Below, in pieces: positions 35,886 through 44,530 of a DNA stretch of 64,000 nucleotides. This DNA is from an uncultured Pelagibacteraceae bacterium (GTDB lineage: Bacteria; Pseudomonadota; Alphaproteobacteria; Pelagibacterales; Pelagibacteraceae): NCBI GenBank assembly GCA_902523515.1, contig CABYZT010000004.1, positions 1 to 64,000 on the forward strand, in the 5' to 3' direction. Each line of letters starts with the position of its first letter. The stretch's first letter is position 1. Position numbers and translations under genes: made by a program. The notes beneath the pieces are model-generated. The model saw nothing but the letters and a program-made list of their open reading frames with translations, searched no databases and was not told the origin of the DNA.

Positions 35886-35896
35886 CTCAAAATTTA

Positions 35897-36925
35897 ATGC
35901 CTAATAAAACTTTTTTTTGGTTTTTTTTACCAACAGGTTTAGCAATGATCCTGTTTATTGGGCTACCAATCATCTCTACAGGAATTCAATCTTTTTATGC
36001 TCAACACGATCAAGTAGTAAAAGAAGTTAAAAAGTGTGACCCTTTTGGTTGTACTGTTTCAATAGTTGTAGATAACGAAGAAACTACAAAATTAAGAGAA
36101 GCAAAGCCGCTTGGTAAATTTAATGGGTTTGGAACTTATGTAGATAGAAATCATCTAGCTATTGATGAAATTAAAAAATTTTGGAATGAAACTGAGAGCT
36201 TTGGTGCTTTCGTAGATCAAGTAACCAATCTTCCATTTTACAAAGCATTAATATTTACCCTAACCTATTGTTTGTTTGTTACACCAAATGTTCTATTATT
36301 GGGATTTATAATTGCTTTAAGTTTAAACGCAGTTGCAAGAAAAATTAGAGGACCTTTAATCTTTGGTACAATTTTACCAATGATTGTTACACCATTGGTT
36401 GGATCATTGGTATTATTTTGGATGATAGACTCACAAGGGATAATTGGAGCAAATATTCAAAATTTAATGAATGATCCGTATTTATCACTTAAATCGTCTA
36501 AAACATTAACCTGGATAACTATTATTATATATGGAATTTGGCATCATTCCCCTTTTGCATTTGTTGTATTTTATGCAGCTCTTCAAACAGTTCCTCAAGA
36601 ACCAGTGGAAGCTGCAATTATTGATGGTGCATCAAGATTTCAAAGAATTAAACATATAGTGTTACCACATATTTATCCTGTAGTTACTTTTGTAGCTTTG
36701 ATTTCATTAATGGATAACTTTAGAGTTTTTGAGCCAATAATTGGCTTTAGTGCTGAGGGAAGTGCACAATCGTTATCGTGGTTGATTTATGACAATTTGG
36801 TCAATGAGGAAGTAATATTATTTGGATCTGCTGCAGCAACCTCTATGATGACTATTGTTGGTATAGCAATTTTATTAGCGCCAGTTTTAATAAGAACATG
36901 GAAAGAATTTAAGACAGCGAGATAA
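35897..36925 (+). CDS. Carbohydrate ABC transporter permease (MalF type), second system
   Basis: About 342 residues from ATG 35897. The first helix (WFFLPTGLAMILFIGLPIIS) is followed by an insert of roughly 90 residues with a Cys pair (KKCDPFGCTV), then the permease core with FYKALIFTLTYCLFVTPNVLLLGFIIAL and the EAA loop (VEAAIIDGASRFQRIKHIVLPHI). The insert with two cysteines is reminiscent of the one in the other MalF-type protein at 26531-27790. Confidence 0.9.
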   Translation: MPNKTFFWFFLPTGLAMILFIGLPIISTGIQSFYAQHDQVVKEVKKCDPFGCTVSIVVDNEETTKLREAKPLGKFNGFGTYVDRNHLAIDEIKKFWNETESFGAFVDQVTNLPFYKALIFTLTYCLFVTPNVLLLGFIIALSLNAVARKIRGPLIFGTILPMIVTPLVGSLVLFWMIDSQGIIGANIQNLMNDPYLSLKSSKTLTWITIIIYGIWHHSPFAFVVFYAALQTVPQEPVEAAIIDGASRFQRIKHIVLPHIYPVVTFVALISLMDNFRVFEPIIGFSAEGSAQSLSWLIYDNLVNEEVILFGSAAATSMMTIVGIAILLAPVLIRTWKEFKTAR

Positions 36926-36927
36926 TT

Positions 36928-37809
36928 ATGGATTATGGTCTAGATAGAAAATCAACAAGTTTAAAAACTTTTAATACAGTTTTTATTATTGTTTGGCTTT
37001 TAATTGCTTGCTTTCCTTTCATTTGGACTTTTTGGGGATCATTTAAAGTTAGGGCTGATTTCTTTTCTAGATCTGATTGGTGGTATGCTATTTCTGCTTT
37101 CAATACTTTAATTGAAACTGGTGGAAAATTTACAACAGATGCATATACCCAAGCTTGGACTGAAGGGGAGTTTTGGAAAGCATCCAAAAATACAATAATT
37201 GTAACTGTATTTGTTGTAAGTATCTCCTTATTTTTAGGAACACTAGGCGCATATGCACTTTCAAGATCAACTGAAAGATATGCGTTTTGGATATTAATTG
37301 CAGCATTAATTTTTAGAGCAATGCCTCACATCACTCTAGTATCAGGATATTTATTTCCATTTTTTCAATTACAAATATGGGGAATTCTCCCTACAACTAT
37401 TGTTGTATTAGTAGCAATTAATCAACCATTTACTTTATGGTTACTATATTCATTTTTTAAAACAGTCCCTAAAGAACTTGATGAAAGTGCTTTAATTGAT
37501 GGATGTTCATACTTTCAAGCTTTTAGACATATTATCATGCCAGTGATGTGGCCAGGAGTAATTACTGCAGGATTATTTAGTTTAATGCTTGCTTACAATG
37601 ATTTTACGGTAACCGCATTACTTTTAAACCAAGAAAATCATACAATGGTTCCAAAAATTCAAAGTTATTTAGGAACAAATCAACATGAAGGTAATTTAAT
37701 GTGGGCAGTTTCTGCAGTAGTTTCAGCAACAGCTCCTTTGTTTATGTTGGTGATGTTTTTTCAAAGACAAGTTATTAGTGGTTTAACTGCTGGAGCTGTA
37801 AAAGGTTGA
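36928..37809 (+). CDS. Carbohydrate ABC transporter permease (MalG type), second system
   Basis: A 293-residue protein of normal MalG length with six helices, the EAA loop (LDESALIDGCSYFQAFRHIIMPVMWPGV) and the typical ending ISGLTAGAVKG. It begins 2 bases after the MalF-type gene and its stop overlaps the start of the HAD-fold gene. No ATPase gene follows, so the MalK-type protein at 29313-30368 or one encoded elsewhere must drive transport. Confidence 0.92.
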   Translation: MDYGLDRKSTSLKTFNTVFIIVWLLIACFPFIWTFWGSFKVRADFFSRSDWWYAISAFNTLIETGGKFTTDAYTQAWTEGEFWKASKNTIIVTVFVVSISLFLGTLGAYALSRSTERYAFWILIAALIFRAMPHITLVSGYLFPFFQLQIWGILPTTIVVLVAINQPFTLWLLYSFFKTVPKELDESALIDGCSYFQAFRHIIMPVMWPGVITAGLFSLMLAYNDFTVTALLLNQENHTMVPKIQSYLGTNQHEGNLMWAVSAVVSATAPLFMLVMFFQRQVISGLTAGAVKG

Positions 37810-38468
37810 AATATTACAAAGCTTTACTTTTTGGTTCTATTGGATCAATTGTTGAAACTTCAGAGATTCAAAGAAAGTCATTCAACAAAGCATTCAAACA
37901 ATATGGGCTTGATTGGAATTGGACTAAGAGAGAGTATTTAAGTTTATTAAATAAATCTGGGGGAAAGGATAGAATATCTAGATACGCAAAGAAGAATAAA
38001 GAAATTGTAAACTCTACATATTTAAGAAATTTAAAAACTAAAATATTCAATAATTATCTTAAAAAAAACCAGCTTAAATTAAGACCAGGTGTTAAAAATT
38101 TAATTTTATTCTGTAAGAAAGAAAAAATAAAATTAGCTTTTGTCTCATCAACATCTACAAATAATATAAATGCAATATTATATTCATTGAGAAATTCAAT
38201 AAATAAACAAGATTTTAGTTTTATAGGTAATTCAAAATTAGTTAAAAAATTTAAACCAAATCCTTCAATATACTTGCTAGCGCTTAAAAAACTTAAGCTT
38301 AAAGCTAATGAGTGTTTGGCCATTGAAGATACACAAGAAAGCCTAAATTCAGCTAGGCGAGCTAAAATAAAATGTATAATTTTTCCTGGAAAATTTCATT
38401 CGTCAAGAAAATTTATTGGTGCTCATAAAAAAGTTTATAGACTGAATAAAAATATTATTCTGAGATAA
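37806..38468 (+). CDS. HAD-superfamily fold protein lacking the catalytic aspartates
   Basis: A 220-residue protein aligned with CbbY/beta-phosphoglucomutase-type HAD enzymes. Where these carry DxDGT at the amino end, it reads LLFGSIGSIVETS, so both catalytic aspartates are replaced (Gly10 and Ile12). Later motifs remain: VSSTST (motif II), KKFKPNPSIY (Lys, motif III) and AIEDTQES (motif IV). A TTG start overlaps the permease stop as TTGA. It may bind a sugar phosphate or regulate rather than hydrolyse; it is probably translated with the transporter. Confidence 0.8.
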   Translation: MKYYKALLFGSIGSIVETSEIQRKSFNKAFKQYGLDWNWTKREYLSLLNKSGGKDRISRYAKKNKEIVNSTYLRNLKTKIFNNYLKKNQLKLRPGVKNLILFCKKEKIKLAFVSSTSTNNINAILYSLRNSINKQDFSFIGNSKLVKKFKPNPSIYLLALKKLKLKANECLAIEDTQESLNSARRAKIKCIIFPGKFHSSRKFIGAHKKVYRLNKNIILR

Positions 38469-39210
38469 ATTTTTGTACTAAATTATTAAATTGATCAGGC
38501 TGTTCTAAATGAACATTATGAGCACAATCCTTAAAAATTTCTAAACGACTATTCTTAATATTTTTGTTTAGTGTATCAACCTGATCAAAATTGTACGAAG
38601 TATCTTTATCACCCCAGATAATCAAAGTTTCATTCTTTATATTTTTTAAATCTTCTTTACCTCTCCAATTTTTCATTGCCAACAAAGCATTATCAGCGGT
38701 CTCTAAAGAAACATCTTTAACTGCATTTTTGCACAAATAATAATTTTTATCTTTATCTCCTTTAACAAACCATTTTTTTGGAACTCTAGAAAATGAAAAC
38801 TCAATTCCATCTTTTTTTAATTTTTCTCTTGTTTCATCTATTGTTTCAAATCTACCAGGTATTTCTCCAATTGATCCAGTAGCAAAACAAATTAATTTAT
38901 TAACTCTATCACCAATTAGTTTTGTAATTTCTTGAACAATCATTCCTCCCATTGAATGTCCAATTAAATTAAATTTATCAATATTTTTTTGATCTAATAA
39001 ATCTATTATTTGTCTGGCCATTTTATTTATAGAGTCTAAAGATTTAACATTATGACTTTCGCCAAACCCTGGAAGAGCTGGAATTATTACACGATAATGT
39101 TTTGAAAAAAATTCTTTTTGAAAGTTCCACATTTCAGATGAGCCTAAATAACCATGAACTAAAACAAATGGAAACCCTTTACCTACGTCCTCCACATAAA
39201 TATTACTCAC
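38455..39210 (-). CDS. Alpha/beta-fold hydrolase
   Basis: A 251-residue protein with the oxyanion HGYLGSSEMW segment, nucleophile elbow GHSMGG, acid in IIWGDKDTSY and His in CAHNVHLEQP, a full catalytic triad. It resembles BioH/haloalkane/ester hydrolases without a decisive clue to substrate. It is convergent with the HAD-fold gene (14-base overlap) and overlaps the end of the LysE gene by 4 bases, so the two minus-strand genes are coupled. Confidence 0.9.
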   Translation of the reverse strand: MSNIYVEDVGKGFPFVLVHGYLGSSEMWNFQKEFFSKHYRVIIPALPGFGESHNVKSLDSINKMARQIIDLLDQKNIDKFNLIGHSMGGMIVQEITKLIGDRVNKLICFATGSIGEIPGRFETIDETREKLKKDGIEFSFSRVPKKWFVKGDKDKNYYLCKNAVKDVSLETADNALLAMKNWRGKEDLKNIKNETLIIWGDKDTSYNFDQVDTLNKNIKNSRLEIFKDCAHNVHLEQPDQFNNLVQKFISE

Positions 39211-39812
39211 AACATTTCCTTAATAATAAAAAAAATTAAGACAACCATAAAACCTATAATAAATATATTAATTACTTTCCAAATTTTTTTACTTTTAGCA
39301 TACTTTGATAAATAATTAGATAAATACCCCAATATAAAAAAAAATAATAATGATGCTATAGACGCACCTATCCCAAATAAAATTTTTTGATTTAGTAAAT
39401 GATTCTTTGAAAAATTTCCAAGAAAAAAAACTGTATCAGAATAAACATGTGGATTTAAATAGGTAAATCCTAAAGTTTTAAAAATGATATTTAATTTTGA
39501 AATATTATTTGGTTCAATGCTAAAATAAAAATCTGAATAATGAGATTTTATTTTTTTATAAATAAAGTGAATTAAAAATAAAATTAAGAATAAATTTAAA
39601 ATTAGTTCAATTAAAGAATTAAAATATTGATTAAAATAATGGAAAAGGAAAATACCTAAAAAAATTAATATCAGATCTGATAAAGAGCATATTAAACAAA
39701 CAATAAATACGTGTTGTTTTTTTAAACCTTGTTCTATCACAAATATATTTTGGGCACCTATAGCTAAAATTAAGCTAATCCCAGTAAAGAAGCCTAATAC
39801 TAGGTATTCCAT
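39207..39812 (-). CDS. LysE/ArgO-family exporter
   Basis: A 201-residue protein with about six hydrophobic helices. GFFTGISLILAIGAQNIFVIEQGL at the amino end is the LysE/RhtB family signature, and FTYLNPHVYSDTVFFLG matches the conserved NPxxYxD region. It exports basic or other amino acids. It sits 12 bases downstream of the VOC gene; the substrate cannot be read from the sequence. Confidence 0.88.
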   Translation of the reverse strand: MEYLVLGFFTGISLILAIGAQNIFVIEQGLKKQHVFIVCLICSLSDLILIFLGIFLFHYFNQYFNSLIELILNLFLILFLIHFIYKKIKSHYSDFYFSIEPNNISKLNIIFKTLGFTYLNPHVYSDTVFFLGNFSKNHLLNQKILFGIGASIASLLFFFILGYLSNYLSKYAKSKKIWKVINIFIIGFMVVLIFFIIKEML

Positions 39813-39824
39813 TAAAGTTTAAGA

Positions 39825-40235
39825 CTATTCTGGATTTGCAGTTAAAGTTTTAATTTCTAAAATATTTTCGTTTGGATCTTTAACAAAGAAAGTTTCTTGC
39901 TCGTATTTTGTTCCTTTAAATCTCAAGTAAGGTTCATCGTAATACTTGGTTCCACTATCTTTTAATCTTTGTTTTAATGCATCAAAGTCTTTTCTGGATA
40001 AATGAACACCAAAATGAGGAACTGAAACATTTCCCATATCTACATCATGTCTCTCATTGTCCAATTTATGTTCACTCTTATGTAAAGTTAATTCATTGCC
40101 CCAAAAATCTACATCTGCCCACTCTTGTGCTGAGTTATCTAATCTACATCCTAAAGTTTCACTGTAAAATTTCTTTGCAACCTCTAGGTCTCCGCAAGGG
40201 ATAGCTAAATGAAAACAATTAGTATTTTTATACAT
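39825..40235 (-). CDS. VOC-superfamily (glyoxalase/dioxygenase fold) protein
   Basis: A 136-residue protein with paired beta-alpha-beta-beta-beta modules: FHLAIPCGDLEVAKKFYSETLGCRL at the amino end, VPHFGVHLSRKDFDALKQRL in the middle and ETFFVKDPNENILEIKTL at the end. The His and Glu residues at the usual metal positions are present. Function within the superfamily is open. Confidence 0.85.
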   Translation of the reverse strand: MYKNTNCFHLAIPCGDLEVAKKFYSETLGCRLDNSAQEWADVDFWGNELTLHKSEHKLDNERHDVDMGNVSVPHFGVHLSRKDFDALKQRLKDSGTKYYDEPYLRFKGTKYEQETFFVKDPNENILEIKTLTANPE

Positions 40236-40315
40236 ATAAACCTCTTTAAATTGGGCAATTAAGTACTATATAAGGCATATTATTTTTTAATCAACAGCAA
40301 CTAAACTAACAAAAT

Positions 40316-40900
40316 ATGAGTGATTTTTTACAATCCATAATTGATAGAGATCCTGCTGCAAGGTCTAAATTAAGTTTAATATTAACTTATCCTGGTGTTA
40401 AAGCAGTTTTTTTTCATCGAATAGCAAATTTTTTTAGTACTGCAAAATTTCATTTGATTGCAAGAATCATTTCTCAGTTTTCAAGATTCTTAACTGGAAT
40501 AGAAATTCACCCCAACGCAAAAATTGGAAAAAATTTATTTATTGATCATGGAATGGGTGTTGTGATTGGTGAAACTTCAGATATTGGGGACAATGTTACA
40601 ATCTATCATATGGTTACATTAGGTGGAATTGCTCCGAGTATTAATTCAAATGACCAACGAAATATGAAAAGACATCCTACTATAAAAGAAGATGTGGTTA
40701 TTGGGTCAGGTGCACAAGTATTAGGTCCTGTTGTCGTTGGCAAAGGTGCTAGAATTGGAGCAAATGCGGTTATTACGAAGGATGTTTCAGAAAATGCTGT
40801 AATGGTTGGAATTCCTGCTAGAAGTGTTGGCATAGCAGATAGTGAATTTAAACCTTATGGAATTACATCTGATAGTGATAAAAAATCAGATAATGAATAA
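40316..40900 (+). CDS. cysE: Serine O-acetyltransferase
   Basis: A 194-residue left-handed beta-helix acetyltransferase. [54 protein letters not shown] and the hexapeptide repeats ([27 protein letters not shown]) are the CysE hallmarks; it lacks the longer amino-terminal part of the E. coli enzyme. It makes O-acetylserine for the CysK encoded next, with which it overlaps by 8 bases. Confidence 0.92.
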   Translation: MSDFLQSIIDRDPAARSKLSLILTYPGVKAVFFHRIANFFSTAKFHLIARIISQFSRFLTGIEIHPNAKIGKNLFIDHGMGVVIGETSDIGDNVTIYHMVTLGGIAPSINSNDQRNMKRHPTIKEDVVIGSGAQVLGPVVVGKGARIGANAVITKDVSENAVMVGIPARSVGIADSEFKPYGITSDSDKKSDNE

Positions 40901-41894
40901 TACCCAAAACGATTTTATTTCTGGAATAGGAAATACACCATTAATTAAACTCAGAGCAGCCTCTGAAATTACTGGGTGTAACATTTATGGAAAAGCAGAA
41001 TTTTTAAATCCTGGAGGATCTGTAAAAGATAGAGCTGCACTTGCATTAATAAAAGACGCTCAAGAAAAAAAATTAATCTCTAAAGGTGGAACTGTTGTTG
41101 AGGGAACAGCAGGAAATACAGGAATAGGTTTGGGTCTTTTAGGAAACTCTCTTGGTTATAAAACAATTATTGTAATGAATGACAATCAGACACAAGAGAA
41201 AAAAGATTTACTTAGAAACCTTGGAGCTGAATTAAGATTAGTTCCACCAAAGCCTTATAAAGATGACAACAACTTTGTAAAAGTAGCAGCAAGACTTGCA
41301 GATGAACTAAGACCTACAAATAATAATGGAGTGATTTGGGCTAACCAATTCGATAATACTGCAAATGCTAAAGGACATTATGAAGGCACAGGTCAAGAAA
41401 TCTGGGAACAAACCGATGGTAAAGTTGATGGTTTTGTTTGTTCTTCAGGGACTGGAGGTACAATTTCAGGTGTTAGCAATGCTCTCAAAGAAAAGAACAA
41501 AGATATAAAAATTTATTTATCAGATCCAAAAGGTTCTGCTCTTTATAATTACATTAAAAATGGTGAACTTAAATCGGAGGGTGGTTCAATTACTGAAGGT
41601 ATTGGCTCAAGTAGAGTGACTGCTAACTTTGGTGAAGCCAAAATTGATGACGCATATTCAATTGATGACCATGAGGCTCTGCCAATTCTATATGATTTAA
41701 TTCAAAACGAAGGTTTAAGTCTAGGAACAAGCTGTGGGATAAATATTGCAGGTGCAATTAGAATGGGAAAAGAGTTAGGGCCAGGAAAAACTATTGTTAC
41801 CATTCTTTGTGATAGAAGTGACAAATACGCAACTAAAATGTTTAATAAAAAATTTTTAGAAGAAAAAGGTCTGCCAATACCTAATTGGTTTTAA
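40893..41894 (+). CDS. cysK: Cysteine synthase (O-acetylserine sulfhydrylase)
   Basis: A 333-residue PLP enzyme from ATG 40893; this start gives [20 protein letters not shown], the family's usual beginning, while an upstream start would add residues translated from cysE. The PLP lysine is in [11 protein letters not shown], the substrate loop in [10 protein letters not shown], the phosphate site in [10 protein letters not shown]. It forms cysteine from O-acetylserine and sulfide. Confidence 0.93.
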   Translation: MNNTQNDFISGIGNTPLIKLRAASEITGCNIYGKAEFLNPGGSVKDRAALALIKDAQEKKLISKGGTVVEGTAGNTGIGLGLLGNSLGYKTIIVMNDNQTQEKKDLLRNLGAELRLVPPKPYKDDNNFVKVAARLADELRPTNNNGVIWANQFDNTANAKGHYEGTGQEIWEQTDGKVDGFVCSSGTGGTISGVSNALKEKNKDIKIYLSDPKGSALYNYIKNGELKSEGGSITEGIGSSRVTANFGEAKIDDAYSIDDHEALPILYDLIQNEGLSLGTSCGINIAGAIRMGKELGPGKTIVTILCDRSDKYATKMFNKKFLEEKGLPIPNWF

Positions 41895-42307
41895 ATATAA
41901 ATTTTATCAGCTAATCCGTAGGTGAGAATAGCACTTAAAATTGTAAGTACTCCAGCAGCTATTACACCTTCACTGTTAGTCTTTTCAGTGTGTCCAAGTT
42001 TATTTATGTAAATGGTATAAATACCAAAAATTAAGTACATTAAATTTTGAACAAAAACTAAATTAAAGAATGCCCATGTTCCATTTACTCCACCATCTCT
42101 TACAAACATAATATAAAGAGCCATTAAGAAAGACCCAACAAAAGGAGCTCCAAAAAATCTAGTGATCACTGCTGCTGAATGATCGATATTATATTGATCC
42201 ATAAAACTCTTGGTTCCAACTATAGCTCTAAAAGCATAAACAGCGTAAACAAGAAAATGAACAATAAAAATTATTAGATAAACAATTCCATTAAATTTCT
42301 CTATCAT
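41891..42307 (-). CDS. Four-helix membrane protein of unknown function
   Basis: A 138-residue protein with four predicted helices (about 8-29, 52-68, 80-101 and 117-134). I do not recognise a named family. It has RAIVGTKSFMDQYNID after helix 1 and a short polar link after helix 3. It is convergent with cysK (4-base overlap) and followed on the other side by the divergent cupin operon. Confidence 0.65.
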   Translation of the reverse strand: MIEKFNGIVYLIIFIVHFLVYAVYAFRAIVGTKSFMDQYNIDHSAAVITRFFGAPFVGSFLMALYIMFVRDGGVNGTWAFFNLVFVQNLMYLIFGIYTIYINKLGHTEKTNSEGVIAAGVLTILSAILTYGLADKIYI

Positions 42308-42463
42308 AATTATTTATTATCAAAGATTTAAATTAAATAAAACAGTATAATCAACATTTTTTACCCCCAAAAATTGCATAACTGTCGCGCGCTATAAACA
42401 CAAGAGACTTCTAAACAATTATGAAACACTGTTGGATAAATTAAATAATTTATAGGAGTAATA
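42308..42463. promoter_or_regulatory. Divergent intergenic region before the small-protein operon
   Basis: The 156-base gap must drive the rightward cupin operon and the leftward membrane protein. A GC-rich patch (CGCGCGC, 42386-42392) stands out against the AT-rich background and lies just before TATAAA, with TTGCAT 14 bases upstream of the patch start. TAGGAG at 42453-42458 is the ribosome-binding site for the cupin. Confidence 0.35.
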
Positions 42464-42862
42464 ATGAGAAAAATTTTGTTTGTTATGATGTTTTTAACAA
42501 TTTCAAATTATTCTTTAGCAGATGGACATGTGAAGAGAATTATATCTACAAGTCAAACTGGAATGGGTAACGAAATAGTATATCCCTCTGGAAAAGCGAA
42601 GATAACAGCTTTTGAGTTTACTGTCCCTGTTGGAGGTCCAGTTGTTCCTCATACTCACTCTTTTCCTGTGTTAATAATGATCCAACAAGGAGAGATTGAA
42701 CTTACCCAAAGCGGTAAAAGCTATATCTATAAAGCTGGAGATGCATTTGTAGAAGATGTAGGTGTAGTCCATGAATCTAAAAATATTGGCGATGTCCCAG
42801 TTAAAGCAATTGTTGTAGCGATAGGAGTTGAAGGTCAAAAAATTATGACACCAATAAAATAA
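42464..42862 (+). CDS. Secreted cupin-domain protein
   Basis: A 132-residue protein with a signal peptide (about residues 1-20, ending YSLA-D) and one cupin barrel: VPHTHSFPVLIMIQQGEIELTQSGKSYIYKAGDAFVED with HxH and downstream Gly, Asp and His (VVHES) residues. It is likely periplasmic and metal-binding. It opens an operon of small proteins running to 45200. Confidence 0.85.
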   Translation: MRKILFVMMFLTISNYSLADGHVKRIISTSQTGMGNEIVYPSGKAKITAFEFTVPVGGPVVPHTHSFPVLIMIQQGEIELTQSGKSYIYKAGDAFVEDVGVVHESKNIGDVPVKAIVVAIGVEGQKIMTPIK

Positions 42863-42882
42863 ACCAAAAAAAGGAGTTAAAA

Positions 42883-43164
42883 ATGAAAGATATATTAGTA
42901 GTAGGAAAGTTAAAAGAAGGAGCCTTTGAAAAGTTTATGGGCTTTATGCAATCAGATGAGGGTATGGCTGAAAGAAAAAAAGTTGCAGATGTTTCAAAAA
43001 CAATAGCTAGTGTCTCACCTGATAAATCAACAATAATGTTTAAAATTGCAGTTCATGACATGGCAGCACTTCATTCATTTTTAGATGGATCAAATCCAGT
43101 ATCAAAACCTGTATTTGATGAGGTAATGACTGGTTATGAAATTTACGAACTAGCTAAAGTATAG
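42883..43164 (+). CDS. Small protein, probably ferredoxin-like dimeric barrel (DUF3764-like)
   Basis: A 93-residue soluble protein preceded by AAGGAG. It has a beta-alpha-beta pattern: ILVVGKLKEGAFEKFMGFMQSDEG, a strand with TIASVSPDKSTIMFKIAVHD and a helix-strand end with VMTGYEIYELAKV. It resembles uncharacterised DUF3764-type proteins in my judgement. Function unknown. Confidence 0.6.
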   Translation: MKDILVVGKLKEGAFEKFMGFMQSDEGMAERKKVADVSKTIASVSPDKSTIMFKIAVHDMAALHSFLDGSNPVSKPVFDEVMTGYEIYELAKV

Positions 43165-43240
43165 TAGAAAACTGAGTCTACACATACTAGCTAATCTCTG
43201 CTAGACTGGGTTACTAAATTGTTGGTAACAAGGAGGAATA
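43165..43240 (+). promoter_or_regulatory. Structured leader with strong ribosome-binding site
   Basis: This gap holds two alternative short stems (GTCTA 43176-43180 with TAGAC 43202-43206, or CTAGC 43187-43191 with GCTAG 43200-43204). A third hairpin follows (43210-43217 with 43222-43229, loop ATTG) that ends next to a perfect AAGGAGG at 43230-43236. The pairs overlap, so the first two exclude each other. It may be a regulatory leader. Confidence 0.45.
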
Positions 43241-43549
43241 ATGTCTAAATTTTATGTAATTGGAAAGGCAAGTCCTGAGTTATTAAAAAAAATGCATGCT
43301 GACCCTGCTGCAGATAGAGGTGCGGTAATGAAATCAATGTGTGATAGCTTAGGAGTAAAAGCCATTAGTTATGAATGGTTACGAGGACGTTTTGATGTTC
43401 TTTTCTGTGTTGAAGGAGACTATGAAAGTATTCTTGCTATGAAAGTAACTGTTTTAAATAGTGGAATGATGTCGGATCTAATGGTTCATGAAGTATTTGA
43501 TTACAACAGTGCATTTAAAAAGGCATCTGATGTTTCAAAAAAGTTATAA
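43241..43549 (+). CDS. GYD-domain-like small protein
   Basis: A 102-residue soluble protein: KFYVIGKASPELLKKM, then SLGVKAISYEWLRGRFDVLFCVEGDYESILAMKVTVLNSGMMSDLMVHEVFDY. The pattern (GRFDVLFCVEGDYESILAMK) resembles the GYD/DUF3303 ferredoxin-like fold. It has a strong ribosome-binding site at 43230-43236. Function unknown; with its neighbours it may act on a small reactive metabolite. Confidence 0.6.
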   Translation: MSKFYVIGKASPELLKKMHADPAADRGAVMKSMCDSLGVKAISYEWLRGRFDVLFCVEGDYESILAMKVTVLNSGMMSDLMVHEVFDYNSAFKKASDVSKKL

Positions 43550-43580
43550 AAAACCAGGCGAGTAAAAAGAAAGGAATAAT

Positions 43581-43901
43581 ATGTCTATATTAGAAAAATA
43601 TAGTGCTGCAATAAAAAATAAAGATGAAGCAGTGATGAATGATCTTTTGCATGATGATTTTAAATTCACAATGCATAAGTCAGGAAATGTTTTAGGCAAA
43701 AGTGATGTTATCAAATGGGCAATGAGCGGCGACATAAATCAAGATAAAGTAAGAGTTGTTTATGAAAATGACGAAGTTGGTGTTCATCATTCATTTGTTA
43801 CTTTTGATGATGGAAATGTAGAGGCTGTAATGGCAGTTTATAAATATGATAATGGAAAAATTGTTAGTTTAGAAACTGGTGCTACACCTATGCCAAAGTA
43901 A
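43581..43901 (+). CDS. NTF2-like (SnoaL-type) single-domain protein
   Basis: A 106-residue protein: ILEKYSAAIKNKDEAVMNDLLHDDFKFTMHKSGNVLGKSDVIKWAMSG is the typical helix-strand opening of SnoaL/NTF2 barrels, and NVEAVMAVYKYDNGKIVSLETGATPM the closing strands. AAAGGA precedes the start. Likely an isomerase, hydrolase or binding barrel; no catalytic assignment is possible. Confidence 0.7.
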   Translation: MSILEKYSAAIKNKDEAVMNDLLHDDFKFTMHKSGNVLGKSDVIKWAMSGDINQDKVRVVYENDEVGVHHSFVTFDDGNVEAVMAVYKYDNGKIVSLETGATPMPK

Positions 43902-44492
43902 GTGAGTGGTATTGATTTTTATTTTTCGATAGGGAGTACTTACACTTATCTTTCTGTAACTAGAATACTTGATGTTGAAAAAAAACATCAAGTAAAATTT
44001 AATTGGAAACCCTTTTCAGTTAGAGCAATTATGAAGGAAATGAATAATATCCCATTTCCAAAAGATAAAATCAATAAAGTCAATTACATGTGGAGAGATA
44101 TTGAAAGACGAGCAGAAGGATATGGTTTTTTTGCTAAGACACCAGTTCCCTACCCTCTATCTGAATTCGATTTAGCAAATCAAATAGCAATCCTTGGTTT
44201 TGAAAAAGGCTGGGGAGAAAAATTTGTAATGCTGACTTATAAAAAATGGTTCCAAGAAGGCAAAGAACCTGCAATTGAACCTAGCATTTCTGAGGTTTGT
44301 ACTGACTTAAATTTAAATAAGGATGAAATAATATCAGAAGCAAAATCAGAAAATATAGAGACAAAATATAAGGAAAACACAAATTCAGCTCGTGAAAATA
44401 AAATTTTTGGTAGTCCGTCTTTTATAGTGAAAAATGAAGTCTTCTGGGGAGATGACCGAATGGAAGATGCTATTAAATGGTCTCTTAAATAA
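43902..44492 (+). CDS. DsbA-fold isomerase, 2-hydroxychromene-2-carboxylate isomerase-like
   Basis: A 196-residue protein whose GTG start follows the preceding stop directly. The thioredoxin fold opens with IDFYFSIGSTYTYLSVTRI, lacking CxxC but with a Ser at the glutathione-activating position of HCCA isomerases. FNWKPFSVRAIMKEMNN and FGSPSFIVKNEVFWGDDRMED are family features. It probably uses glutathione to isomerise a small molecule; the actual substrate is unknown. Confidence 0.8.
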   Translation: MSGIDFYFSIGSTYTYLSVTRILDVEKKHQVKFNWKPFSVRAIMKEMNNIPFPKDKINKVNYMWRDIERRAEGYGFFAKTPVPYPLSEFDLANQIAILGFEKGWGEKFVMLTYKKWFQEGKEPAIEPSISEVCTDLNLNKDEIISEAKSENIETKYKENTNSARENKIFGSPSFIVKNEVFWGDDRMEDAIKWSLK

Positions 44493-44530
44493 TTCTATAT
44501 ATTCTCTCAAAATTCATTTAAAGTCATTTT

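Noticed and set aside
35864..35896. GTG start upstream of the second MalF-type permease
   Set aside because: The GTG lies in the stem of a perfect hairpin and would add 11 residues without family support; ATG 35897 is better placed.
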